A stretch of DNA of 64,000 bases from Caenorhabditis remanei (taxonomy: Eukaryota; Nematoda; Chromadorea; Rhabditida; Rhabditidae), in contig NC_071330.1 in the NCBI RefSeq assembly GCF_010183535.1, positions 186,001 through 250,000 on the forward strand, written 5' to 3'. A model generated the notes under the pieces. That model searched no databases. It was given only the letters and a program-made list of their open reading frames with translations, and was not told the DNA's origin. The position numbers were made by a program, and so were the translations under genes. Below, piece after piece: positions 23,843-36,182 of the stretch (the first letter of the stretch is position 1; each line of letters starts with the position of its first letter).

Positions 23843-26027
23843 ATGAAAACCCGCACATTGCACCTATTCCTATTTCTATTTATGATGAGTCTGGCTCAAA
23901 GTGACGAGGGACAAAGTGGAGAGGAACCACCTGAAGGCGCATGGAAAGATGATAGAAGTGAGGAAGAAGAACGAGTACAACAAGATGATTCATTGGAAAT
24001 TATGGTGAGGTTTTATATTTAGTGTAGAAGAAAAAGTTTGTGGTAATTGTGAAAAAATAAAACGAATATGATTGGTACATTTGACTTTAAATATACATTC
24101 TCTCTGAAACTCGAGCATCGACCACGTCGAGTCTATTTCTGAAGTCAAAACTTGCTAAATGTGTCTGTGAGACAACCGTTTTATATGGTTAAGCTTTTTC
24201 ACATGGTAATCCAAATCGGCAAATAGTATACGCAAAACTGTTCTTATTTTTAACGTACGAGCACAGGTGAACCGCTGGGGAAAAACATTTGGAACCGCCC
24301 AGTGGCGTATATGCGGCCGATTTAGAACTCCATGTGAACAGGCTTAACCATATGAAAAGTTTGAGAGCTCATAACTTGGCTCGCAGAGATATTTCGCAAG
24401 TTTCGACTGCATAAATGGACTCCCCGTAGTCAAAAGTACATATAGCCAAATTTATAGGTCGTGACTATTCATGGCTACTCTCTATTTGGGAAAAAATGTT
24501 ATTCTTTTGGATGACAATGTTAAATAAGACTTGCTGAAATTTTCAGGACGACAACTCCACTCGACTCAACAACAACCAAACGATCTACTCGCCCGAAAAC
24601 TCTGAGCCAGAATATAAATTCGACATCCTCGAAACCTATCTACCACTCTTCATATTTGTCCTGGATCTTCCCACAGAAGACCGTGAAGCGCTTCGAAATT
24701 ATATGACAGAGAAAACATACGAAAAGTTGAAGTATGTAATTGATGCAAAAGTGAGAATGAATCGAGAAGGCGAGGAAAGTGTTCTGGGAAAGATCAATGA
24801 GACTCTAGTGCAATCAATCAATAATTTGGAGAAATTTGATGAGGTGACAGTGGACGTTGTTAATGGTTATCATGTGAGTTCTTATTCTCTCTGAAATATA
24901 TCGTTTTCCCTCCTGCTTCAGAATGCCTCTGTCTACAACGCTATTCGCTCCGTCTGGCTAAAACAACTCCGTCCATTCCTTCCACTAATTGACCAATTGG
25001 CCATTCAGCAATACTTTGCGCAGAGGTGACCATAAATCAAAATAATCAAAAATGCAACTTTTTATGCTCCAGAAAACTCTCCGAATCCGAGAAAATGTCA
25101 ATATGGGCGCGGATTTGGGAGAACTTGAATGTTTGGATGTACGGAAAGAAAAAGTTGATTGAATGTTATGCAATGGAACCGAAATGTGTTAGACATGCGG
25201 TCGAGTCACTCAATTTTGAGCAGAGGATTGATTTAGACTTGGCGGCTTATGAGAACAAGTTTGATAATGTCGATGGGATTATTAGGGAGAAGGTCAGTTG
25301 TTTTTTAGGATTGTTTTACACAGACTTGTGACGGGCCGGGGCGAAATCAAAATTACTTTTGGTCCGGCCTGCCTGTTTTGAACAACAATCAGAATTTTTG
25401 GCAGAACAGCCCGGCCCGGGGGTCAAAAATTTGAATTTTTGCAAAAAGTAGAATTTCCCACTATGTTTTTAAATATCGTTAAAAACTCAAGCCTGCATAA
25501 ATATCATAAGGGAAACATGTGTGGTGATTTCAGCATTTTTACTCTGAAATTTCAAAAAAATGTTGTTAAAAAATGAGTACGGCCCAATTTTTAACAAGTC
25601 TGGTTTTACAAAATTTTAAAAGTATTTTCTGTAACATTTCCAGCTAGACGAAAACCGAAAAAGTAACGAATTGGACGAATGGCTTCATCGTAATCGACCT
25701 CCAATGGCTTTACAAGCTATTCTAGACGAGCGGAGTGATATTGAGGAGGAGTGAGTACACCCTAAGTGTTATCTTTTATTCATTGATAAAAAATGTCTCA
25801 GAGCCCTCCAACGACTTCGCGATAATAGAGTATTAAGCTCATTGAAACATTACTATAAGGCGGTTATTGAATCAAGAAGTCATGAGGAACAGGAGGTACG
25901 TCGTGTGTCGGATGTATAGCAGAAAATTCTTACTAAATTTCAGGAAATCCGTCATTTCTTCGAAATCATGAACGATACATTTGCTCGCTGCTTTGACCCG
26001 TTACGTGGACAATACCACGACTTTTAG
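23843..26027 (+). CDS. Secreted helical protein of unknown function
   Basis: Seven exons: 23843-24004, 24547-24873, 24922-25025, 25073-25292, 25644-25750, 25802-25895, 25944-26027. All phases agree, giving 365 residues. It starts MKTRTLHLFLFLFMMSLAQS, a clear signal peptide. An acidic stretch (EGQSGEEPPEG, SEEEERVQQDD) follows, then N-glycosylation sequons (NST, NQT, NET, NAS) and a mostly alpha-helical body rich in Glu, Leu and Arg. There are few cysteines and no transmembrane segment after the signal. I do not recognise the family. Secretion is inferred from the N-terminus only. Intron 1 carries a palindromic repeat. Confidence 0.85.
24080..24445. repeat. Palindromic repeat, family M2, in intron 1
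   Basis: The arms (left TGAAGTCAAAACTTGCTAAA, right GACTCCCCGTAGTCAAAAGT) correspond to those of the copy at 35950-36391. The centre includes GCACAGGTGAACCGCTGGGG, the same word as the end of the element at 110-1157. Confidence 0.65.
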
Positions 26028-29000
26028 GCACTTCTTCTTTGACTCCGCCCCTTTTTTCAGAGGCCACGCCCACATTTTTGTATGTATCTTGCCGAATTCA
26101 CAAATCACTCATTTCACTACGTGTATTTTTTGTTATATAAAGTTTTTGATTTCGAAAACATTTTTGAAATCTGGCGTTCCTCTGGCGCGTTTCTTTCTGA
26201 ACCCACCTATCAAAATCACTGTTGTCAGCCATGCATTTGATAGTATTCCAGATTCTTGAGATGAAGATTTAGAAGATACTTTATCACTGGAGTTCCTCAC
26301 TTTCTTTGCCATATTTTGCAGGTAAATTAACTGAAAAATTAAAGAATAAGAACGGAAGATGGTGGAGAGAAAAGAGAGTGGATTGACTGCAAAGCGATCA
26401 GAAAATGGACGGAAAAAGCTGTTAATTAATTTGGTTTTTTCTGTTCTTTAGCATTTACAAATCACTGAGGGATTAGAGAGAAAGGGAAGCTGAAAATAGA
26501 GAAATGTGGAGAAGAGAGGAAGAAATGTATAAGAGAATAAACGTAATGCATGTTGAGAGTGTGGGAGTATGCATTTGTGATATTTTACTTTCGAAACTGA
26601 TCAAACGGATTGCTTGGGGGACAGGATTAGATGGGGATTCGGATATAAGAATCCAGAGTGCAAAATTTGTGTTTGAGATACAATTGTTCTTTGGAATAAA
26701 AAAAAGTTATGCCTGAAAAATGAAAAACCAATTTTCCCATTATAACCTGCTACTATTTGTTGTTTGAGTAACGCATTTATAACTAAATTATTCATAAGAA
26801 TATTCTCGAGAGAAGTGGAAATTATTTATTTATTATTTCAGGTTAAAGAGAGCATTCAGAGTGTTCAAAACATTAAAAAAATTCTGTAAGATGAAAAATC
26901 AAAACTATACAATTTATCACTCCGACAAAAGCTGAGGCTTACAATCAGAAAAGTAAAGGAACCCCCTAGAAAGGCAGAATCTTTTCATGCGAAAATACTC
27001 AATTTGCATGATAAAAAACACACACAACACGGACACAAAGAGACCCCCCGATACCTCTTGAACAAATTTGTCGCCGGAGAGGAAATTGAATAAAGTTCTC
27101 TTCGCTTTTTTTTTTCTTTTTTTGGTTTTGTTCTTTTTGTGGCCGAGGGGATGAAATATATCGGTTTTCTAGAAATACGAAAGATTTAAGATACTCAACT
27201 AAAATTGTGAAATTTGTCAGAATGGGAGTAATTTAGCAGACTTGCAACAGACCGGGCCGGAAGTTCAGTACTGAACAACAGTTCAATTTTTTCTCAAAAA
27301 CTTGTAAAGACTGATGTTTTGTAGGTTTCAAAGGTTTCTGATGAGTATACATGAGAAACGATATGGAGAACTTTTAGAAAAAAAAGTCCGAAAAATTGTA
27401 GTGACAAACGTTTAAAAGTTCAAAACAAAAATTTGGAAAATGTGTTATTTAGTATAGAAAAATTGAAAATCCAAACTCATATCTGTTTTAAGCAGAATCA
27501 GAAGATGTCATGCAAAATTCTCAGTTTTCCAACTTTTTATAAAAGGGTTTGATACGTGTCGTTGTCGAAATTCCACTCGAAAAAAATTGGAAACCATGCC
27601 GACAGTTGGTTTTTTGGTCTCAAGGTTCTCTTGGACTATTCAATGTGTACTTTTGGATGAAAGGAATAAAAACAGCTAAAAAAAACAAAAATTGATATGT
27701 TGGTGGAAACCAAACACAGAATGTACTTCCCCCAACCAATTCAGAAGTAAAACACAAACCAAGCACTGCACTTCAAAATGATGCTCGTTGCTCTTTTTCG
27801 AAAGGATAATTGCGGGTTACATTTATTGTTTCCGCTTTCTTCTTTCTTTTTCTAAATTCTAGTAAAAGTATTTTTGAGAGAAAGAGAAAATTAGGGAGTA
27901 AACTGTTCATATGACTCATTTTTCTTGCAGTGCCAAAGGAAAAACTGGAAAAAAGGGGGAAAAAATTGGAAGCAAATAGTATGAGTAAACATTATCTGTT
28001 TTTGCAGAAATGTATCCCAAAAATTGTTTGAATCGGATGATTTTGCAGAAATTTGGCGCGAAAATAAAGTACGGATTCCAGAAGACTGATCTATTACAGT
28101 TGGCAAAAAATATTTCAAACAGTTTCGAAAAAACAAAACCCAAAACTATCGAACAAGAAAAATAAGAGGGTTGGATATAAATCCTCCTCTCCGTTTCCCA
28201 TAGAATCCATTTGACAGGCGGTCAAACAGGTAGCCACTCAGAGAGTATCGGAATCTGAGAGACGCAGCAAGAGAGACGAGTAATACACAAAAGATCTCTT
28301 CGTTCTCTCATTCTGTTTTTACAAAGGGAGGAGAGGAAGAGAAGAAGAGAGGAAGGGGTTGTTGCACTCTCTATGATGATTGACCTCGATTTATTCAATT
28401 TGGATTTATTGTTTTGGGAGAAAAGTGGTGGCGCGAGACTTTGATGTGGATAGGCTTTTTTTCCGTTATTTTCTAGATTACAGGTGTCGATCTACAGATT
28501 TGTCTTTTTTTTAAATTGAAAACACTGATTTTATGTCTAAACCATAACAAGAGCCCAATGAAATCATAGAAACGGCAGAATAACTTGTCCCCAAATGATA
28601 GCTATTCCGGCATTTTATCAGACTGTTGTTGCAGAATTTTTATTATGAAAAACTCGAAACAAAAGCACAAAAGCTGAAAAACAGTATGTTCAGTGCAAAC
28701 ATAATTCTTTTCCATTTTTGTAATTTGAAAATGCGCTCCAATGAGAAAATTCTGAAAATTCCAATTCGCTATTTGAAGAACTGTGGGTGATGCGAGATAT
28801 TGATGTGGATGAGTTTTGTTTCCGTTTTTTTTTCTTGATTAAAACTGTATTGAAATTTATTCAATTAAAAAATGAGTTAATACATTAAACAAAAAACAGA
28901 GGGATAAATAATGAGGGGTATAGAAAAACATCAGTCTTAAGAAGTTTTTTTTCCAAAAATAGTGAAATTTTTTGAAAAACATTGAATTTTTTTAGTACTG

Positions 29001-29525
29001 GAATTTCGGGCCATCCCCGTTGCAAGTCTGGAAATTACACTAAGTCACCAGCTATTGTCTCGTCCATTTTGGTTAGAAAAATATCAAAATTTTAACATTT
29101 CCATGAAAAAATACAGAGAGGATCTAAAAAACACAACAAACTAACGAAAAAATGGTTTTTTTTAATACAACTCGAGTTTGAATGAAACTAGTGAACTTGT
29201 TTTGAAAAAGGCGCCGATGGCACGCCAGACAAAAATGAAAAATAAATTGAAAAATAAATAATTGTTACGTGGTATTAAACCAATAAAAATTAAAGTCTGA
29301 AAAGGAATTTATTCAAAAAAAAAACAAGAACTAGCGTGACCTTTGAACTGTTCCGGCATCAATTCGTGGAACAATAAAAAAAACAAATCGGGCGAATTCG
29401 AAATCCCCGGAAAAAATCAGTTATTGATTGATTGCTATTGTCGTTGTGAAGTTGAACACGAGAACTGTAAAGGTTTGTTTGTTTTGATTTTTCAAGAAAA
29501 CTCAACCTCTCTTTCCCATTTCCAG
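26028..29525. other. Intergenic region, no gene recognised
   Basis: A/T-rich with long A and T runs. Purine-rich GAGAGA stretches lie at about 26340-26530 and 28240-28380; the latter could be part of a promoter for the gene at 29526, but I see no defined motif. No frame with homology or consistent splicing was found on either strand. Confidence 0.5.
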
Positions 29526-30288
29526 ATGTCGACCTCCACACAATCGCCTGCTGCTCCATCCAACGATGACTCGTCTTCTGGCAACGCCGTCCCACAACAA
29601 TCCGGCACCATCGTCGGCGAGTCGATACCGATGGCGATGGTTTGCGGAATTATTGCCGGTGTCATTTTTGGAATTTTCTGTCTGATTCTTCATGTTTGTC
29701 TGGTTAGATGTCTGGTGAAGGCTCGTGCCAAGCATATTCCGAAAGTTCGCAAAGTCAAAGTCAAGAAGGACAAAAAGGGGAAGAAGGGAGGAAAGAAAGG
29801 AAAGAAGGGAAAGAAGAGTGGTGAGTTGGGAAGGGGGACCTTAGATTTCTAGAGGATAGTTATAAGTGACCGAGGAGTTATGAAACGTAAGATATACCAT
29901 TGGAAACCTGAGAAGACGCTGATTCCAAATATATATTCAGTTTTGGCCCTTGACATCTCGTATTCGAGAAAAACAAGATCAAATCTGGGAAAAATAGAAA
30001 AGTTCAAACTTCAACCTTGTTTTTCTTGAATACCGGGTCTCGATGGCAAAAACTGATTATATATTTGGAATCAGCGTTTTTTCAGCTTTCCAATGATATA
30101 AGTCACGTTCTATAACTCCAGTCACTTGGTGACCTACCCTCGTTATGCCACCAGGGATATTGAGTGGCCAAACTCCCCCCCCCCTTTCAAAAACCTAGTC
30201 CACACCATCACATGCCCTAAAATTCTGAAAATTTCCAGATTCTTCCTCCAAAACTGGAACCTCAACTGGATCCTCCATCGCCATGTAA
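29526..30288 (+). CDS. Small single-pass membrane protein with Lys-rich tail
   Basis: Exons 29526-29820 and 30239-30288 join in phase to 114 residues. A Ser/Gly/Gln-rich N-terminus of about 35 residues is followed by one hydrophobic helix (about 36-58: MAMVCGIIAGVIFGIFCLIL), the membrane-proximal CLVRCLVKARAKH, then a KKDKKGKKGGKKGKK tract and a Ser/Thr-rich end SSSKTGTSTGSSIAM. Without a cleavable signal it is probably a type III or tail-facing-cytosol protein. The ATG abuts TTTCCAG, so either a spliced leader is added right at the start or there is an untranslated first exon ending near 29472. Family not recognised. Confidence 0.75.
29868..30135. repeat. Palindromic repeat, family M7
   Basis: It fills most of the intron of the gene at 29526. 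The arms around GCTGATTCCAAATATATATT and its near-complement ATATATTTGGAATCAGCG flank a centre with CGAGAAAAACAAGATCAAA. The same family occurs at 40150-40440. Confidence 0.75.
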
Positions 30289-30439
30289 CAAACAAACCGA
30301 TTTCGACCAGAAAATCGACCATGAAGCCATTCTGTTTTACTTGTCTTGCCAAAAGTTCACTAGAAAACTTTTTTGGTGTCCTCTATAATAAATGATGGGT
30401 TTGAAAGTATTTTATCAATTTTTGTGGATATTTTTGTCA

Positions 30440-30915
30440 TTGGAGCGCGATTTGTAGAGCATTTAAGATTCTCGTTCTGAAGTGCTTTGAATTTCGGAAA
30501 AGTATTGTCTGAGAACAAGAGCATCTGCTTCGTATTTTTGCGAATAAAAGCATTTTGAAGCCAAAGTTTCTCCATGACCTTGTCACAGTGCTCAACTTTG
30601 GCCGTTTGGCTGATTGTTCCACAAAGTAAATATTTAATGGATCATATAGATCAAAAGAAGATCTCCATTTTTGTAGTTGAAAATTTTTTTGTACGGACAT
30701 TCTCTAGAGAGTTACGTATCGACAAAATATAATTTCTCTCTCAATCGATCTATTTCAGTGCAAAATTGTGATGTGGTCTTAAAATGACCATAACTCTCTA
30801 ACGAGTGTCCGCACAATAAAGTTGTCAACTACAAAAATGAAGTTCTATTTTTGATCTGTATGCTCCATTAAAGATTCTATCTGATGGGACAATCAGTGAT
30901 ACCGTAATACATTCT
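30440..30915. repeat. Long palindromic repeat, family M6
   Basis: The arms around TTTTTGTAGTTGAAAATTTT and GTTGTCAACTACAAAAATGA, with CTCTCTAGAGAG-like words, are inverted. Related copies lie at 47165-47625 and, as a half copy, 44690-44860. It separates the 3' ends of the convergent genes at 29526 and 34011. Confidence 0.7.
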
Positions 30916-30998
30916 CAAAGTTGGACAGTTTAACTAAATGCAAGAGCAATTATCTAAAATTCCCATACTTCATTAAAATACCAAACTCAAAACCCATA

Positions 30999-33900
30999 TT
31001 ATTTATTTTTCTTAACTTTCTCCTTCTTCTTTGTTCCTTCCTTCTTCGTACCCTCCAAAAACGCGTGTACTTTTTTCATAACCGACTCGATAACCGGTGC
31101 CAATCTTTGGATTTCTCGATCCGTGTGGCGCTGAAAATACGTATTTCTTCAAGGTTTCTATATTTTTGTAGTTCTTACCAAATCTCTCATAACATCCTGT
31201 TTTTTGTATGGAATCATTTGACTGGTCAAAAATATGGATAAGTAGACCAAGGAGCAATAGAAAAGTACACGGAGCATCGTTGGGAACTCGTATTCCTCTC
31301 CTTTTTCAATATTCAAAGTTTGGCGGAGGGCTTCGGCTGAAAATAGAAAAAGTTTGAAGTTGTAAGTGGCCCAGAAAACGTACTAGCAGTCTTAATCGGC
31401 TCAATTTTCTCTCTTCCAATAATCATCAAACGTCCGTCGATATACTTGTCATGAACACAATAGGTGGTGAGACCTGAGATCTGAAATATTGAGTTGTTGA
31501 GATGAGAGTTGTCGAGAATTGTTCTGAACCTCATTGAACAGCGAATAATAGTATCGATAGTGTCCATCGTAGTCCGCGTATCTTGTGACGAGGCCGAATT
31601 CATCGGCATGCTCGAAATCGTCGAATTCGAAGATGGCGTCGTGCTAAGATAGGATTTTTAGTTTTAAGGAAACATGACACCCTATCAGTCCAAAATCTAC
31701 TTTTAATGCGTCAGCGCGACGGAAAAACGCCAGAAGTCTAGAAGTGTTTTAAAAATGTTTTCACCGGGAAACACCTACTTTTAAAAAATTTTTAAAAAGT
31801 TTATTAGAATTTTCAAAATTTAATTGTTATAAAGCACCAAGACTTCACTGAATTCGGTAGAAACCGGCTGATTGGATACTTTTTGCACACTGTATTAACA
31901 CTTTTTTTGCTTTGCGCCTTTAAGCTACAGTACGAATTTGCACTGCTAAAGCGTCAGTAATCCCTTGAGTAGGTGGGTGCCGTGGGAAAGTTGATGCGGA
32001 TACATTTAATAAGATAGCGCACATTTTGTAGCAAGTTTTCGGATGCTACCTGAAAATCTATTGTCAGCAATATAAATAATTTACAGTGCCCGACAAAAAG
32101 ATGTAAAAATGTTCCTTTTTCCGTTTCAGCAATGCGATGCGTCTACTTTTGATCTGTTTGGTTTCTATGAAATTTACTCACAGTTTTCAACTGGAAAACT
32201 TTGAAAAACATGTTCTGATCCAACAAATACATCCGATAATTGATTCGATAAATCCATTGTCCTCGATGATGTATCAGTATATAATCATCCCCTTGACCAT
32301 CTGCATACGAGAAGAATTTGTCGAAACTCAAATAGTTGGGAAGGGTGAATCGGGTTTCTCTGAAAACAATTTGAAGCCTGTCAGCAAGTGCGCCCCATTG
32401 CACCAAGACTCACTTGACTTCCTCTTGTTTTCTATATAAGCCAACTGTCACCAGACGGTCGTCGATTGAAACACACATCGTGCAGTTCTGGAATATTTTT
32501 TCTGTCTGTGCGTCTGGAATCCGGATGTTCATTCACTCACATTTTTCACATTATAATGACACGTGTAGGGCTCTGTCAGATTACGGGATCTCATGGCTGG
32601 TGGTGGTAATACACGGAAAGCGAGAGTTCGGTCATCATGAGTGGTCATGTCCTGGTAGACTTTGTAGGTGATTCTGAAAGTATGAACTATTATCTATGTA
32701 TCCGGATGTCCACTCACTCATAATGCCGGAAAGCCTTGTCTGGAACCACAAAATGAAACTTTTGAGCAGCCTCATCCCATGCTACAGTGATGTCATCAGT
32801 GAATACCTGAATTTTTGGAATTGAATGTTCTGGAACAAATTTTTAAATAAACTCACTTGGTCCAATGCAGTATTAAAATTTTGAATAGGTTTTGTAACTT
32901 TCTTCGGTGGCATCAGATTGAAAAATGGGTCGCGTGTGGAGTTCAGAATAGTGTTGGGGTCTGTAGTGTTAGAAATATCAGGCGACGTGGAGTTCTCAGA
33001 TGCTGTTGAAGAAGTGGAGAAATCAGTTGTGCTCGTCGAGTCGTTGACAGACATCGGAGTTGTGATTTCTACAGTACTCGCGGTTACTGTAGACGCCTCG
33101 AAAAAGCGAAAGTTGAAACTGTCATGGGGACCAGCAATCATCATTTTGGCGTCGGCATTGCGAACTCCGATGACGTGGAATAGCTGAAATTTTCTAATAA
33201 CTGTAAACACTTGGCAACTTCGATCAATTGAGATCGGTTAACTTTGACAACCCGTCACGGCTTTTTGAGTTACTGTAGAAATTTTATTGTAACATGGTTG
33301 TGTAGATCATTTTTGTAGTTGACAACTTTTTGATAGCTCCGCCCACTTTTGAGATATCTTCTTCGCTAGTAGTAGGCTATCTTTAAAAGCGCATATCTCA
33401 AAAGTGGGAGGAGCTATCAATAAGTTGTCAGCTACAAAAATGATCTTCTAATTTTGATTTACACAATCATGTTACATAAAACAATCTACAGTAACCCAAA
33501 AAGCCGTGACAAGATCTCAAAGGTAGCCGATTTTAGCCGATCTAAACCTATCTCAACCGAGTTTTTCTGACCTAAATTTGAGAATTTGTTTGGTTTCAAA
33601 ACTGTAATTCTAAATTTTCCTTACCTCAACCTCTTTTCTCAATTTCTCATCTATAAAGCAGTGACGATCTGCAAACTCAGGATGGATTCTGACTCCTGGC
33701 GTGAAAAGTGGCAATGGTGGTTCTGTAGTCGTTGAGAGATTCAGATTCAGATGGGGAGGAGTGGGAGGCGCTGTGACTGTTGCTGTGGGGAAATTGAATG
33801 GCTTTCTTGGAGTGTTTGTATTTGAAATCCTTGGTTTTGTTGGATGACGTGGATGTGGAGAGGTAGCATTGTGGTGTTTAAAGGTTCTCTGGAATTTTTC

Positions 33901-34011
33901 TGAAACTTTAAAAAATGTGATCAACTAACTTACCTTTGCCTCGGAAGTGCACACGGTGATGTATAAAACAGCTAACAACGAAAAATATGCAAGTTTTGAT
34001 GAAAACACCAT
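30999..34011 (-). CDS. Mucin-like type I membrane protein, family unknown
   Basis: Eleven minus-strand exons: 34011-33934, 33888-33625, 33183-32857, 32806-32718, 32673-32541, 32487-32414, 32359-32182, 31643-31530, 31480-31384, 31336-31179, 31130-30999. Phases agree, giving 547 residues. The signal peptide is MVFSSKLAYFSLLAVLYITV. A Pro/Thr-rich stretch and a Ser/Thr-rich stretch (STSTTDFSTSSTASENSTS) look heavily O-glycosylated. A conserved-looking extracellular region follows (VAWDEAAQKFHFVVPD, YADGQGDDYILIHHRGQW, RYADYDGHYRYYYSLFNE). Near the C-terminus is one membrane helix (LRVLFYCSLVYLSIFLTS), and the tail is Lys-rich (GTKKEGTKKKEKVKKNK). I do not recognise the family. Intron 2 contains a long palindrome. 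Confidence 0.85.
33248..33512. repeat. Long palindrome in an intron
   Basis: Arms of about 110 bp: CACGGCTTTTTGAGTTACTG and AACTTTTTGATAGCTCCGCC on the left, with near-complements GGAGGAGCTATCAATAAGTT and CAGTAACCCAAAAAGCCGTG on the right, around a spacer of about 35 bp. This is a MITE in intron 2 of the gene at 30999-34011. A half-related fragment is at about 2478-2525. Confidence 0.8.
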
Positions 34012-34619
34012 TTTTTCTTTGTGACTGGAGGGAAATTTGAATTTTGAATTCGCAATGAACTTTTTTATTGTTGGCCACGTGGAAAAATTTATTGGAAAAA
34101 GTTTGAAATGCCATAGAAAAAAGTTGCGTGTATTTATATTATTAAAGGGAGACCAAATTTAGGATTTTTTATGTGAATCGATTCAGAAAGCCAGGGAAAA
34201 GAGAAAAGCATCTTGGTGCCATGTCCGAAAATTAGTCTGAAGCGAGTTATGAGGCCTCGAAGTGCCTAAAATGGCTCCTCGTCGTGCAGTTTATTTCAAT
34301 AGAAAATTTCCTCTCCTGATGTTCATTTTTCGGATATTTCCTTCAAATTTAGACCACCCAGTCCCTCTCTCTGAGGCTCCATGATCTGTTCAACCGATAT
34401 GACCATGCCCTCAGCTTCCCTACCTGCATACGTCATTTTATTTACCCCCTGCGGTCCAAAGTCCGTCTACGCGGACGGTAAATAGAGAGACGGACCGTCG
34501 ATAAATGACCTTCGTATGTATGACATCACTCATAACCCTCCGTAGGACAGTCCTCCTCCATTTGCTAGGCCCTTTTGCCATTCTACTCAATCGATTGGTA
34601 CGCGTGTACTCTGCATAAT

Positions 34620-36125
34620 ATGGTATGTTTTTTTTGAGTTTTAGGGGTTTCGATAACATTTTGTTGCATATTTAAAATTTTTGTGCACAATTTACTTGCA
34701 GGGAAACCGTCTCGCACGTCAGAAAAAAGTCAGTCCACAAAAAGACACCCGTCAGAAATTCAATGGATTCCCTCTGCACTTTCTCCCACCGTCCGCTCTC
34801 AGAAGAGTTCTTATCCAGTTTGATTTGCTTGACATGTAAGTTTTCACATCTTCTTTACTTAAATTACTTTTTCTTTTTCTTTTCAGACTGGAAATCTCAT
34901 TGATGTCCAAAAAATTAAGAGCACTCATCCAAGAATGCTCGATACCTGTACATTCTCTTGGTTTCCGATGGTATCGAATTAAAATGTATAGATTCGGGGA
35001 GTGTGATGAACATTGTGAAATTGGATTCTATAAGGAAAGAGAAGAGTATTTTGTTAGTGAAACTAGACGAAAGAAGTTTGTTGAATGGTTAGTGGCTCAA
35101 AGCTAATGATAGGCTTCAATATTTCATAAATAACTAATTTCAGGAAGAGAGAAACCGTCAATACAATTAATTGCTCTCCAGTTGATGAGAACGATGGTCG
35201 AGTTGTGTTGTTCAACTATCTGAATGAACTATTCGTAGTACAACAACTCCATTACACTGTAGATTGTTGGCCAACATCTTTTATTGACAACTACATGTAC
35301 AAACTGCCTCGCAGAATTTATTCTTTGACAATCCCTGGAGATGGAAAAATCCAAAACGGCGCAGTGCATATTGATGTATATCTGGAAACCTTTCATAGTA
35401 TAGACTGTTTGAAAATTACTAACGGAGAGTTTCGGCTGTCAAAAAATGTAAGTTTTGTGGTTTTTGTGGAAATGTTTCAATCCTAATTTTAGAAGCGCCC
35501 CATCAAAACACTTGTTTTCGAATACGCTATGGTACCCATATCTGATGTAAACCAGTTTGAATGCGACAGTTTAGAAATTTCTAACAACATTTTCCGATCA
35601 ACGGATTATTTGAACAAATTGTTTTGGAACTGGAAGAACAATAAGACTCGATTGAGTTACTTACGCATCAGCTTTGAAAGAGATCAATACAATTTAATTC
35701 GAATTTTGGAAGGAATCGAATTAGAACCATCTCGTTATGCAGACTGTTTTGAAATCAAAAGGGATTGTGATGGATTGATGGCTGTGATCGGATTTGGTAG
35801 AAGATTCCTTGAAATAAAACATAAACAGAATTGTAAAATCGAAGATCAGAAGACGATTACAGCAAACAAATTTCCGATGTTCAAGTTGCCTTTGTTAGCT
35901 TTGAAAGAGGTTTTCAATGAAATGAATCCGGCAGAAATGTAAGTTTCACAAGGGAAGTATTTGGAGACGGGGCTTTCAAACGATCTATAAATTTGGTTAC
36001 AGGTACTTTCGACTACGGGGAGTCCATTTCCGCTGTCAAAACCTGCTAAATGTCTCTGCGAAACGAGTTATGAGCTCTCAAACTTGTCATATGGTCAAGA
36101 CTGTTCACATGGAATTCCAAGTCGG

Positions 36126-36182
<57 letters not shown>
